From: Stichopus chloronotus
Taxonomy: Eukaryota > Echinodermata > Holothuroidea > Aspidochirotida > Stichopodidae
NCBI GenBank assembly: GCA_021234535.1
Contig: CM037833.1
Coordinates: 5,106,709 to 5,170,708, forward strand
Reading direction: 5' to 3'
Length of the DNA: 64,000 bases
In this document: piece by piece, positions 10,445 through 21,971 of the stretch
Position numbering within the stretch: the first letter of the stretch is position 1
Layout: every line of letters begins with the position of its first letter
Notes under the pieces: model-generated
What the model was told of the DNA's origin: nothing
What the model saw: the letters and a program-made list of their open reading frames with translations, nothing else
Databases searched by the model: none
Made by a program: the position numbers and the translations under genes

Positions 10445-11829
10445 ATGACAGAAGGGCCATCATCATCATCTAAATGTTGGAATCCGAGTTACAGTCAGAA
10501 GTTAGACATAACAACCTATGACAGATTGTATGACGAGGTGCTCAAAGACAAACTGACCACAATAAATTGGTTAATGTCAAGGGGAATTATTATGAAAGAC
10601 CCTGAATGCCCCACTTGCCACGCAAAAATGAAACTCGAAGCAATCTCTGGCCAGAAGTCATCAAGTGATGGATACAGGTAAGACTTTACAAATTCCCTGA
10701 CTAAAAAGTTTTCCATTATGTTTGAAACCAAAGTTTAAACACCACTACACAGAAGACATTCTTTTCCTTAAGGGATCGAAATACCCTGAAAGTATTTAGA
10801 TATTTTCATGTATGTTAACTGTCTGAAACTAAACGTTGGTTAGTCTTCGCGCGCCCCTTGGGACTTTTTAATTACTGTTTTTTTGGGGGGGATTCCCACA
10901 GAATGTTTTTCTTTGACACTTCTGCTTTCATTTGTGAGATTAGATTTGGGCCCCATGTCAGATTACATAGATATTATTATACCGTCTGTATAAATAAGTA
11001 GGCCTAACTCAATATAAATAAGTAACTAAATAACTGATGATATTTTCTTTATTTTAATTGAATTGCAGATGGAGATGTCGATCTAGTAAACCAATGGTCC
11101 ATCAATCAACAATGTCTGTTAGAAAGCATTCATGGTTTGAACGGGGCTAATGTCACTCTGAAAGAGCTACTCCAGTTCTCGTATTGGTGGAGCCGAAAGG
11201 TTTCGCAATAGTTCCTTCAGCATGAGCTGAAATTTTCGTCCGCCACATGTGTCGACTGGTGCTCGTTCGCTCGAGAAGTTTGCGAGATAATTGCGGTGCA
11301 GCAAAGTCAGCAGATAGGTGGACCAGGAATTCACGTTGAAATAGACGAGAGCAAGTTCGGGAGACGAAAATACAACAAAGGAAGGATGCAAGAGGGACAG
11401 TGGGTCTTTGGAGGTAGAGAAGTAAAGGATCAGAGTAAGATATTCATGGTAGCCGTAGAGAAGAGGGATGAAGAGACTCTCCTTGGTCTTATAAAGAAGT
11501 GGATAAAGCAAGGGTCTGTGATCCACAGTGATTCGTGGAAAGCCTACGACAAAATTAGTAAGGAAGGCTATGTTCATCTAAAGGTGAATCATTCCATTGA
11601 GTTTGTAAACTCAGAGACAGGAGCGTGCACAAATCACATTGAGAACGCGTGGCTACATGCCAAAAAAAGCATGCCGGCATATGGAACAAGACATGAGCAT
11701 TTGCAGGGATACCTAGCAGAGCATTTGTGGCGTTCGAAGGTGAAGTTTGAAGGGCAGGACCCTTTCCTTCAGTTTCTTGAAGCAATTTCTTCAGTTTACA
11801 CAAGTCAATGGCATATTCCTTCCAGTTAA
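10445..11829 (+). pseudogene. Merlin (IS1595-like) transposase, two exons, broken
   Basis: Exon 1 (10445-10677) starts MTEGPSSSSKCW and carries a zinc-ribbon half CPTCHAKMKLE. Intron 10678-11068 has GTAAGA and a TTGCAG end. Exon 2 restores the ribbon with YRWRCRSSK. A frameshift falls near 11143 (the first frame stops at TAA 11148-11150) and a TAG at 11209-11211 interrupts the second frame. The rest is open to 11829 and holds the ISXO2/Merlin DDE domain: EIDESKFGRRKYNKGRMQEG with the first Asp, IHSDSWKAYD with the second, and NHIENAWLHAKK with the Glu at 11641. The zinc ribbon plus DDE arrangement is that of eukaryotic Merlin elements related to bacterial IS1016/IS1595. The two lesions make it inactive. 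No terminal inverted repeats were identified. Confidence 0.85.
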
Positions 11830-12179
11830 GATGATTTCAGTTGTGTATCTATAGTTATTTCCCTCTGTTTTCTCTTCATATTTCCGTGTCTGCAAATTAA
11901 GATTATTTCAGTTGTGTCAAGCAAATAAAAATCCGAAAAAGATAAGATGAGGTAAACCTTTTCCAACTTGTAGCTGTCATATAGAGAAATAAACATCGGT
12001 ATAAACATCGGTATAACAGACGAGAAAGAATAGATGGCGGTATGCCGAATCGAACAAATCGAAGACAATAATCGACTCGAAGCTAGCAAGTGCGTTCATA
12101 TGGTACGGATTCTAAAGTTGCACCCAAAGCAGTACAATAAACTGATAAACTGTACAACACCCTTTTGCTCTTACAGTAA
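11830..12179. other. no recognisable gene
   Basis: 3' flank of the Merlin remnant. AT-rich, with only short ORFs. Confidence 0.5.
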
Positions 12180-12870
12180 ACAATATCTCAAAACAGAAAG
12201 CTTAGACAGGTGTCATGTTTAGTGCATAGATGTACCACATAAAGTACAACAATCGTATTGTTTTTGGTGGATGTGAAAGGTCAACAGGGGTCAAATTGTG
12301 AAAACCTTGTAAACATGGCACCTCAAGAAGGAAAGCTTGGACAAATCTCATATGTAGTAGGATTGTACGCAACATTGAGTGTAACATTCCTATGGACTTT
12401 GGTTGAGGTCAAAGGTATTTTGAGGTCATCAGAGGTCAAATTGTGACAACCTTGTGAACACAATATCAACGAAGGGAAGCTTGAACAAATGTCATACGTG
12501 GTATGTTGGTGTACCACGTTGAGTGCAACATCCGTTTTGATTTTGGTGGAAGTCTCACGATTGATTACAACATCTAGTTCGACTTTGGTAGAGGTCAAAG
12601 GACATTTGAAGTCAACAGGTGTCAAATTTTGAAAATGTAAACATGTCTCAAGAAGGAAAACTTAGGCAGACCTTCCATTAAGAATGTAGGTGTATCTCTT
12701 CGAGCATACAAGAATTCCATTGTTTAGTGAAATTCTTGTAAACATATCTCATAGAGTACAAGACCCATTTGGTCTTTAATGGAGGTCAAACTTCATTCGA
12801 TGTCAGCAAGGGTCAAATTGCGAAAACCTTATATACATGATCTCATGAAAAGAAGCTTGTACAGATTTCA
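12180..12870 (+). repeat. AGGTCA-type tandem repeat block
   Basis: Six or more degenerate ~100-120 bp units in plus orientation, each with GGTCAAAG/GGGGTCAAATTGTGA, CTTGTAAACA, ATCTCAAGAAGG and GAAGCTTGGACA. Termini of the family are missing. Units diverge increasingly towards 12870. Confidence 0.85.
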
Positions 12871-14610
12871 TATTTTATGTAAAGCATAGGTAGCCTTTGA
12901 CTACAAGAACATCAAAAAGTTTGTTGTTCTGTTGTATCATTGAAACGCTCCGTTGTATCATTGAAGTTTAATGCTTGAAGATTACCCTTGATAACGCATA
13001 CCATTGAGATTCTGCAGCATCGCTTTGCAAGGTTTATCTTGCTCGAATTGGCTTTGCTGTAGAAATTAGTATACTTGAATTAAAAAGCAGTCACTAGGCT
13101 AAAACTGTTGCTATGTTTGAACTGAAGTCGTAAAAGGGAAATTTCTCCAAATGGTGTGTGTTAAAAAGTTGGCATAGGGCCACTTCAATATATGCAGTGC
13201 TTTACTTCAACACAAACAGGGCTGTCCTCACTGGCAGTTGAAAGAAAAATTCCCCATTGAATGACTTATTGGAATAAATTGAGTATGTTGGTGTTCTCAA
13301 GATAAACCTCTTAAAATTGTTGTGTGGATTTTGAATAAATGCAATGCCTATGCAAAAACAATGAACTTGAGTGTTGCAGACAGTGACGATTTCTGTTGTA
13401 GACAAATATCTGAATGAGTGATATCAATTTTGTTTTAAGGGAAAAAATTGGAATTTATACAATGAATTTTTCAGAGAATAATAATGCTACAAGTGCCCTT
13501 GGAATGAACGTTGCAAAAAGACCAGGCTATAAATATTAGCCATATTTGGCATATTATCCCCCTTTCAATATCACAAATTTGCATAGTTAGCTCAAAGAGA
13601 ACTTCTTTGGTTAGCTAATGTTTATTCATGATGCCAGTGTGATGGAGAATCCATCTAATACAATTGGTAGTGTGCTTGATGAATGTTAATGGGAATTGTG
13701 TCCACTCCACTTACAGGATTTTTAATGCTTTTTACCATTGAGTTGTTTTGTGAAATTCACTCAATTTTTACATACGTTGGAACATTAATGAGTGAGTAAC
13801 CAACGATTACATTTGGTTTTTGAAACTTTGTGACCAGACATTTTCACATTAGTACATTCACATGCACACAATCAGAGCAAGTAACGGTCAAAAATTCGAA
13901 AAAATTGTTTGTGTGTTTGTTTGTGTGTTTGTATACTTGAAATGAAGTTTACTAGGGGAAAAACAAATCTACACATAATGTGCCATATACTGTATTGTAT
14001 GTCCCATTTTTGGTGTCACCAATCTGCATATTTTGCGTTTATGAATTCAGCTAAATTACAAAACTGAAATAATCTATGGTATTACTGCTATTTTCTGGAT
14101 GTAAATGATTTTCACAACATACATGTAAAACCAGGATACAGTCATAAATGTCTTACAGAAACTGTTGCACTCCTCTTATTCTCTTTGTACTGTGAGACAT
14201 TTCTGCATACTTTAGTAACAGCAATACAAAATATTTGATAGTAATAAGGCTAAACCAAGTATCCAAGTTTGACAGTAATGTCAAATATACATATAACGGG
14301 TTGCTGAATGGAAGGGAATGGAGTTGTTTTTTACGTGTGATGTCATTCGAGGGCATAATGACAAGTAGTAGCACAACATTACAGTGTAGACAATAGATCA
14401 TGTGACTGGACAATTTTGATACAGTATATTGTAAAACTTACAAAATGTAACCTGCAATCATAACCAAGTTGCTTTCTTCATAGCAAAGAACTATGTAAAA
14501 CTAGCTTAAAATAGAAGCATAAAGCTTGTGAAGCAAAACACATAGATTACAAGGGAAGCTCACAAGAGGGAAAAGTGAAGCTTATCGCCACGTATTTGTT
14601 AACATTGCAT
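12871..14610. other. no recognisable gene
   Basis: AT-rich non-coding sequence with a short TTTGTGTG-type simple repeat near 13905-13930. No exon-like frame was supported. Confidence 0.5.
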
Positions 14611-14858
14611 TTAGTCTTCCCGGATACCATCACCAATTTGAAACCCTTTGTAGTGTCCATCAGGAACGGGAAATCTGTTGCAAATGGCCACCCACAACAT
14701 GATGGGATAACTCCTCTTCGACTAGACTCTGCAGAGTCTGCTTGGGCTGGAAAGTTTTTGTAAATCTTGGTTCTGCCACCTCTGAACACCCACACTGTAC
14801 TGCTCTTCCGGAAGAGTGTTTACTCCCCCACTGATAGCTGCCCTCGCAGACTCTGGAC
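14611..14858 (-). pseudogene. coding remnant of unknown family
   Basis: One minus-strand frame from about 14858 reads PESARAAISGGVNTLPEEQY, then SVGVQRWQNQDL, meets one TAG, and continues PVPDGHYKGFQIGDGIRED to a TAA at 14611-14613. Composition and length argue for genuine coding descent. The competing frames are less protein-like. No domain was recognised; it may be the C-terminus of a transposon or host protein. Confidence 0.35.
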
Positions 14859-15225
14859 ACTCGTTGTAATTATGCACACAACTTTTAACTAACACCATTG
14901 TTTTTCGCTACTGAATTCGGTAGAAGCCAATCACGGCCATCGTGAGAAATGATGGGAGTGATGACGGGGCAAGGACATACGTCTGATTAGTTACGTAACT
15001 ATCATGGCAATATTCTACTGTTTGAGGCCTCTCTTAGCGATATCCTATTTCTGCCGTAGGCAAATCTGGTGATACGGTGAAAGTTAGCCTAGGTACCATT
15101 ATTTTCTCTCATTGTTCGATCGCTGCTATTGGCTCATTTCATGAGACCAACGCGGACGGCGATCACAGGGAAACGCTATTACTAGATGAGTACATATGCT
15201 CGGTTGGGAATAAGTAGGCTGCAGT

Positions 15226-15630
15226 TCAAATTGTGGGGAATGTCAAAATATCTTCCGTTGCACGCATTGCAACCTCCAGAAAATGCTCATCCAGGCAAAT
15301 GGTTGTAAAAATTTTTTTTTGTACAAAGACAGTCATCACTAATCCTGCAGCATTTCCTCTCAATGTACTGTCGCTGTTCATGACAATTTCCACAAACACA
15401 CCAGTCAGGTGAAGGTGAAGGCTGTCTTGCTTCTGTAGAACTTTGATGAAATATGCTCCAGGAATTCTCATAAATAGCTTTGATGTAATCCTCTCCAGAT
15501 CCTGTCTGTCAAGACCTTTGATGAATGCTTGAGTGATAATAACACACTTTCTTTGAAATAAACTCAGCTCAGAGAATAATTGGGTATACAAATGGCTACA
15601 GCATAAGTGAAAACTGTTCTCCATGTTCAC
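15226..15630 (-). CDS. uninterrupted 134-codon ORF, unknown
   Basis: One of the longer clean ORFs in a gene-poor stretch. It is helical and hydrophobic with KGLDRQDLERITSKLFMRIP and LTGVFVEIVMNSDSTLRGNA, which reads like a globular eukaryotic protein. It could be a terminal exon: the stop TGA is at 15226-15228 and pyrimidine-rich sequence lies within the 5' part. No homologue was recognised. It lies about 320 bp from LINE copy 1. Confidence 0.4.
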   Translation of the reverse strand: MNMENSFHLCCSHLYTQLFSELSLFQRKCVIITQAFIKGLDRQDLERITSKLFMRIPGAYFIKVLQKQDSLHLHLTGVFVEIVMNSDSTLRGNAAGLVMTVFVQKKIFTTICLDEHFLEVAMRATEDILTFPTI

Positions 15631-15945
15631 AACTTTGCAATGTGTCCCATTATTTATTTGATAGTGTAGTATTAAGGAGTACCTGTACTGGGATACCTGA
15701 ACATGAAAAATAATGAAAAGGATGGAGTAGAATTATCCATGATACAACAACAACTAAGTCACCAGTATTCCACCTGAGAATGGAACCTACTGCCATTGTA
15801 CTTGATGTTCAACATCAAGCACAACGGCTTTGTAAGACCCTTGGATCCCATGGACAAGGAGAAAGCCAACGGTATCACAATCTCAATTGTATGAGCTCTT
15901 TCCAGCCATTACTACTCACATTTACAAAATAACATATTACGTAAG

Positions 15946-16661
15946 GTACTTTTTAAGTGCATAGAAAACGGCACAGAAACAACAAATACAAACTCAAACC
16001 GGCTCAGGAAAAGCAAAAACGCGAACTATTTACACACTACCAAATGAAACAGAAAATTATGTTCCTTACGGTAATAGAACCACACAAATACAGTATATGT
16101 ACATATGTACATAAACCACAAAAAAATTACAACTTCAATACAACCGGTCCGCCCGCACCGAAGCAATTGGACCCCACCGTCTGCCAAACGTCGACCTAGA
16201 GAAACGAACGAAGTCGGACTCAACCCTCAACCTAATCTCCGCCTTCACCGATGCCAAGACGACGTCCGCAGGCCGCCCCTCACCCCTAAATACAATATTA
16301 CAACGGTCTCTCCATACGGCCAGCTTTATGGAGGCCGATATAAAGGTATTTCGCGAACACTTGTGTTGCACAATGGGGGAGAGAGACCATACAAAACGTA
16401 GTCTCGGCTGACCGTCCATGTGTTACAAAACGTGAGGCGATCAGTCAGGACTTGAAACCACAAAGTCACACTGCCAAAACACATGTGGAACACTCTCCCA
16501 TCTTGTACATCCATTGCGGGGGCAAATGCAATCTCCAAGACGCCACCGGTGGCGCTTGAGGTTGGTTACAATGGCATCATGCGCAATTCGCAACAACAGG
16601 TCTCGCCGGCGAAAGTCAAGTGACCTGCTGTGAACTACACTCCACACTTCCGGCCCCGGAA
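15946..16661 (-). mobile_element. Tx1-type LINE, copy 1 (5'-truncated 3' end)
   Basis: Minus-oriented 3' fragment beginning (5' side) in the Pol C-terminus at the EVWSVVHSRSLDFRRRDLL region and running to the 3' terminus GCCGTTTTCTATGCACTTAA plus AAAGTAC at 15946. It keeps the zf-RVT-like segment CPRNGCTRWESVPHVFWQC and the downstream RCNIVFRGEGRPADVVLASV block in another frame. Compared with copy 3 it lacks several bases around 16345, which breaks the frame. Sequence similarity to copies 2-4 is high by eye. Confidence 0.9.
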
Positions 16662-17145
16662 GTGCTGTATGCGATAGTATGAATCATGATGTTTACTGAC
16701 GCTGTTAACACTGAAGTCTTTTAGCATTGTGTATAAACCTATAATACGATCAATGCATCCTACTGTGCTGAGCATCATAGCCAGGCCCCCAAGCGGTGTC
16801 CTATGTAATGTACGTGTAGCAACATATTATTGTCGGAACATTGGGGTGACGGAACATAAGACTGTAACCCTTAAGGGTGTGCCATACACTTTGTAAGATT
16901 ATAGCTTGTGAATGAAATAGGTGTGATCGATAGGTGTGATTGGCATAGGCTATGTTTGCAATATGTGGCAAAATACTTTCTTATTGCCAGTGTCAGGAGG
17001 GTCAAACAGGCAAAAACTTAGGAAGGATAACTTGACGGGGTTCACGGTATATGTGAATACCCTACATTGAGAATTAGCCTAGGATTTAAATTTAGGTCTA
17101 ATAAGGCCATCCGATCAAATTGTAAGTCTAACTTGTGAAAAATTA
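16662..17145. other. no recognisable gene
   Basis: Flank of LINE copy 1; no coding frame supported. Confidence 0.5.
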
Positions 17146-20120
17146 AAATACAGTCCCTCCAGAAATGCTAGCTGAAGGGATCCCATGAGCACACAGCATA
17201 CTGACCTAAATTAAAGACCCCAATTGTTGTTCGTAGAGGCAAGACTGAAGAAACATTAAGAATTATCTCACTAGACTGAAGATGTCCCATTAGCTGGTAC
17301 ACTGATGACAAGGATAAGATTGCTTTTATAGATTATCCAAGAGCATCCCAATTAGAGTAAAATTCTAATTAAGAAAATTCTACAACCATGAAACTTCCCC
17401 TCCTCCCCCCCCCCCCATATTCAGTGGGGAAAGTCACCACATAACACAATATACCCCACAGTCCTAGTCTTTCTGCTAGGAGTTTGGCTTTCCATGCATC
17501 TATAAATAATGATGATCAGGAAAAAGAGGGTAACTACCACAAAGGTCTGTTTAATCAATATAGCGTACATTGAGTTATGTATTCTTGCAGCCTATTTCAT
17601 TTTGGATTTGCATGAGTGTTGAGCAATACCTTACCTTCACTTCTTCCTCTTTCCCATCTGTATTGGTTTCATCATGTTGCTCATCATTAATTTCCAATGG
17701 TGCAACATCCTCAGAATCGGAATCATCCGAAGAATGCTGTTTACAAACAAATTCTAAAACTGAGATTCAAACTGTATACATGAAAACTCCAGCCGAGTCC
17801 CATTTATCTGTCAAATTATTTAAATGCTGTTTACAGTTCACAATGGACGTTATTCAGTGTCTTTTTTTCTTCTTTCCCATGCACTTTGTCTCCGTTTTCA
17901 CATTTGTGTTATATATGGATGCAGTACTCAGACAGCTGATCTTAACATTTCTTGCTCTTATTCGTCAAGAATACAATGACATGAAATAAGGCCTACCGTA
18001 CTGTACAGTTACCTTAAGTGTATACTGGAAAATTTGACTTGTTGGGGCACATGATTTTTTTGCTCCAATGTCTATGCCTTATTGTCTTTTCAAGCAATTG
18101 TACAATTGCCCAAATTCCTTTAAATTTTGCTGAAATTTTGAAGTTGTCCAAAATTGGGGATGGTGGGCACAGTGTTTTCCATCCCATATGCTTCTACTAA
18201 GGTTACCAGATGTCTGGATTTACCAGGACATGTCCTCTTTTTACTGGTTCGTGCTGGCCTTGCACACAATGTCCAGATATTCTATATTTCTCGTATGTGA
18301 CCTGACAAGTTTTCACAAAATATTCTCATTCAAGTTAATCTCTGATTAAAGCAACAAATATGGAACCATTTTGCATCTAGACTTAAATCATACCAGTTTT
18401 GTGGGTGTGGGAAGACACCCTTGAACAGCAAACATTGCGGTGAATGTGAAAAATTTCTTGACAGTGCACATGGACTATATTCAAGCTTGGGATAGGTGGC
18501 TTTTTGTGTGTCTCCCACGCATCCACTCTCCCCTGGGCCCCCTCCTCTCTTTCTATGGCTCCGACTGGAGTATCTAGGCCAATACGAGTTGCACGAGTTA
18601 CTTCTTAGTTGATGTAGGGCTACTCAAATTGTCATAGCACAAAATTTGAGAATAGAGGTAGTAGAGGTGGTAGTGGTAATACAACTGGCACAAAAGTTTG
18701 GTGGATGAGTCACACACTTTTCTGTATACCCCTCCCCTTACCTCGCTGCTGAGAATTTACAAGGTTGTCATACCATATTTCTTCCAAAGCACACTTTTTG
18801 AAATCGGCTAGGCCTGTCCTAGTCACTGACAGAACATGCATGTAATGAGCTCCTAGCAGTCACTTCTTATTACGATGAAGTGTATATGATGTGTGCTGTT
18901 TAAGGGCTAGGCCTGTCCTTACTTGTGGCTCCATGTTCATGCAGGGTCGTCTCGGTCCTATTTCCACACCTGGATACCGGGGAACATGACAGATCCTCTG
19001 CCCGACAAGGGCATGCACTTTTACCGGTTTTCCTCTGGCATGTATTCTTGCATCGACAAGCAAGGGGATCAGCTTCTGGAAAAGTGTCATTCATTTTTCA
19101 AATTCAGTCTAGACCTATAACTAACTTTCACAAAAACGTAGTTGCTCCGAGCTTCTGAATTGCTAAGTAACTTCGATGTTCTGCGTCTCTCATGAGTATA
19201 TGTACGGTTCATATGTATGTATGCCAAGGTCACGAAGACTACATCACTTGTTCGCACAGTAATACTGGCTACACTGCGAGTTTGTCGGGCCCGTACTGTT
19301 GTATGACCCAGCATCACAAAACTTTCTCGATTTCTTTACAATATAACAGAGGGCGACGTTTTACTAATGGTTTGTCACTTGCTCTGTTTTGTCTGAAATC
19401 TGCGGGCTAGTGTGACTTAAACACATATGACAGACTGCAACAAATTTGTTATATTTACAGTACTTGTGCACTGGGCTAGCAGTTCCCACAGTCTACTTTT
19501 CCACATGAATATGCCAGACGATCTAGTAAAAGCTGTTGAATTCCTACATGGAGAATGCTTGTGGGCTGCTTGCCTCCTTGGGCTACAATATTGAGCTATG
19601 GACTTGTCCAAGTATTTTTTACTGGCCCACTGACAGTCTCGTACAACATTTGTTGAATCCTGATGTATGATCACACCACATAAGTCACTCTGGTTCTGTT
19701 CCCACGGGGAAACTGGCTGTATCTGATATGCAGCTTTCTTCTCGCTCAACTGGACATGTTCTTAAGATAGAATTCAGGAGACTTTCTTGAAGCCGCTGTT
19801 TCTCTTTCACTTCTTCAAGCATAGCAAGGACTTTGTTCATAAAGTTGGAGACGATGATCTTCACTCATTTCCCAAAGTTTGCAGCATGACGACTGGCGGT
19901 GATGGAGCAGAAGTCCAAATGATGCTGTTCCTTGGTGGACTCCGATGCATTACAGGCCTAGCTGCTTTTGGAGTACTAGACTCCACTGAAGTGGATGGGC
20001 TATTTGTAATTGAGACTCTCCTGTACACATGAAGTATGGATGAGGATCTATGCCCCAGTGATTGCAGTGTGGCAGGTGGTGCTGGAACAGAAGTCTGTCC
20101 AACGGTGTCTGATATTCCGT
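17146..20120 (-). CDS. spliced gene model: Ser/Pro region, Cys-rich domain, acidic tail
   Basis: Minus-strand pieces joined by plausible splice sites. A long exon starts at 20120 after a TTCTGTTTTTAG acceptor and is open as SDTVGQTSVPAPPATLQSL to 19861, then in another frame as a helix (NKVLAMLEEVKEKQRLQESL) to 19685, then in a third frame to a donor at 19464; two frameshifts or missed introns are implied. Exon 19075-18923 (acceptor TTTCCAG, donor GTAAGG) encodes ADPLACRCKNTCQRKTGKSA then CPCRAEDLSCSPVSRCGN, a Cys-rich module resembling CXC-type zinc clusters. Exon 17753-17635 (acceptor AGTTTTAG, donor GTAAGG) is acidic: HSSDDSDSEDVAP. A last exon from about 17208 gives VSMLCAHGIPSAS and a TAA. 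Phases 1, 1 and 0 match at all three joins. Function unknown; Cys-rich plus acidic modules occur in transposon-derived and chromatin proteins. Confidence 0.45.
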
Positions 20121-20483
20121 CTAAAAACAGAATTAAAAAAAATGTAAAACACTGTTACAATAAGGAAGTTTAATTTTTTTTTTTAAGTTACAGAACCACT
20201 GCAACATTTTTTTTGGATAACGTGGTGGTCACATGGTTGTAGGAAGAGGATATATTTCGTGTACCACATTAAGTCGACATTGTTCAACAAATCAGTGACT
20301 TATACAAAGAGAGATTACGCACTTATACAAGTGAAAGAAAACAGCCTAAAAGAAGGCTGACTAGCATCCCGTTACTATTACTTTTCTAGATCCCACCAGA
20401 TGCTTACGGCAAGACGTATATTGTATGCCTGTGTAGACGAGGAGCCCCCACCTGGGATGATATGTGTGATACCCAATAAGTGT

Positions 20484-20520
20484 TCTTGTTTGTGCCGTTT
20501 TTATGCACTTAACAAGTACT
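20484..20520 (+). repeat. LINE 3'-terminal remnant
   Basis: TGCCGTTTTTATGCACTTAA followed by CAAGTAC matches the 3' terminus shared by LINE copies 1-4. Only about 35 bp remain. Confidence 0.6.
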
Positions 20521-20650
20521 CAGTAAGTGGCATTAATTTCACCTTGGATTAAATCAGCCGGACAGGGCTGGGTCTGAAAAACGGGAAGTTTGATCGATGA
20601 TTCTCCTCACCCCCCTCCTTTCCTTGGCACCTTTCCAAAACGATTTACAG

Positions 20651-20842
20651 ACTAACGGTAGGCTAATACAGAATAGTGTATTCAGTAACTGTAGGTTCAA
20701 GCGACTGAAGTTCAGCGTGCTAACGACTAGCATACTGAAAGTCAGCCTACTCAAGTACAGCGTACTGAGGTCAGCCGATTGAAACCAAGACGACAGAAGT
20801 TCAGCTGACTGAATATGAGAGCACGGGAGTTTGGAGTACTGT
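20651..20842 (+). repeat. 15-bp degenerate minisatellite, reads as pentapeptide array
   Basis: At least eight 15-bp units on a theme CTGAAGTTCAGCGTA. The plus frame through 20597-20782 is open and yields five-residue periodic sequence such as RFKRLKFSVLTTSILKVS and LLKYSVLRSAD. Units later in the array lose the frame. Confidence 0.75.
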
Positions 20843-21433
20843 GGATTTGTTCACCGGTCGTGGTTTCACAGGGACCACCCTGCTGAGGCTTATTTCAGGC
20901 AGAATGTGTACTGGGGACGGTCTACTCTTGTTCAAACTATCGAGGCCTGGGGAGAGAAGTTGGACGGTAGACGATTGGCTGACAGTTGGCTCTCATTTGT
21001 GTAAATAAACCTTAATATTATTATGATCGACTCCTCTATTACAGCGCAGGTTAGGAGTCTCTCCCCCCGTAAAGGAAACGAACTTATCCCTTGAACCCGA
21101 CGTGGGCATACCTTAAATTATTGCTTACATTTAATGTAAAAATATCAAAACTGAACATTTTGTAGCCTGACCTATAAGCATCGCTTTGTGAAAAGGTATT
21201 TGGCAACAATTTTTATTAAATGCTGAATTGTTAATCATTCATTCTTTATTGGTCACTTGTACTGAAGGATCAGGGGATTATCTCACTCTAACAATTTATC
21301 ATTAATAAGTGAAGAAACGTGTCAGATTATAGAACAAAAGTATTGCATGAGCCAAGTCAATTGGCCACTGGTTCATTATTCCAATTTGCTGATCCAATTT
21401 GTTGTTAAGCTATGCCTTTTCAACTGAACTTAC
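20843..21433. other. no recognisable gene
   Basis: No exon-like frame with splice signals was found. Confidence 0.4.
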
Positions 21434-21477
21434 ATCCTCGTGCTCTTCTGGAAACCCAGTACCGATGATGTATTCAC
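21434..21477 (-). CDS. possible 44-bp exon
   Basis: Minus-strand 44-bp segment between an AG acceptor (CACTGTTTAAG) and a GTAAGT donor, open in two frames (VNTSSVLGFQKSTR or EYIIGTGFPEEHED). The first frame is in phase with the exon at 21822-21971. Too short for confidence on its own. Confidence 0.3.
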
Positions 21478-21821
21478 CTTAAACAGTGAAGAAATCAGGG
21501 TCATTGCATTACACAAAATACTAACGGGTAAATGAAAACTTATAACCAAAACTGATACATTTAATGACAGACTTACATTCAGAGCAAGATAACACCTTTG
21601 CTGAATGTGTGTCTAGCATGATCCACGGTTAGAATATCAGTTCTACCAAGGTGTGATAAAAACGTGAACACACAAACCGGAAGTCATGAACCCTAGATGG
21701 TGGACCATGTGATCACTGAAACGTTTCAGTATTATATTTAAAGAGGTTGGGCATTTATTAGGCCATTTAAGTCAAAGGAAATGTTTCGATGGAATATGTT
21801 ATGGAAATATATGTCACCTAC

Positions 21822-21971
21822 CTTCTCTTGAGACGGCTGACTCCTGCACCTCGATATCACTTTTTCAACGAACTCTATGAAGTTAAGAATTTTGCTTGTG
21901 TGGATGGTAAAGCTTGCTAACAATGTTGATAGACATGATACACCAGTGATTCTTTGAAACTCGTTATGAAT
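21822..21971 (-). CDS. candidate 50-codon host exon
   Basis: Exactly 150 bp between a strong acceptor (TTCCTCTTTTTTCAG) and a strong donor (GAGAAG then GTAGGTGA), open throughout in the minus strand: IHNEFQRITGVSCLSTLLAS, then a helix KILNFIEFVEKVISRC. It resembles an alpha-solenoid segment, but no family was recognised. The 44-bp exon at 21434-21477 could follow it. It has no stops and no transposon motif, so it is one of the better host-gene candidates. Confidence 0.5.

Noticed and set aside
11167..11577. 136-codon minus ORF
   Set aside because: Complementary shadow of the Merlin DDE domain.
17570..17989. 139-codon plus ORF
   Set aside because: It is largely the shadow of the acidic exon on the opposite strand; the plus translation is low-complexity S/C/F-rich.
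18330..18518. zinc-finger coding sequence on either strand
   Set aside because: CGECEKF on plus superficially resembles a C2H2 finger, but the His pair is missing and the frame breaks.
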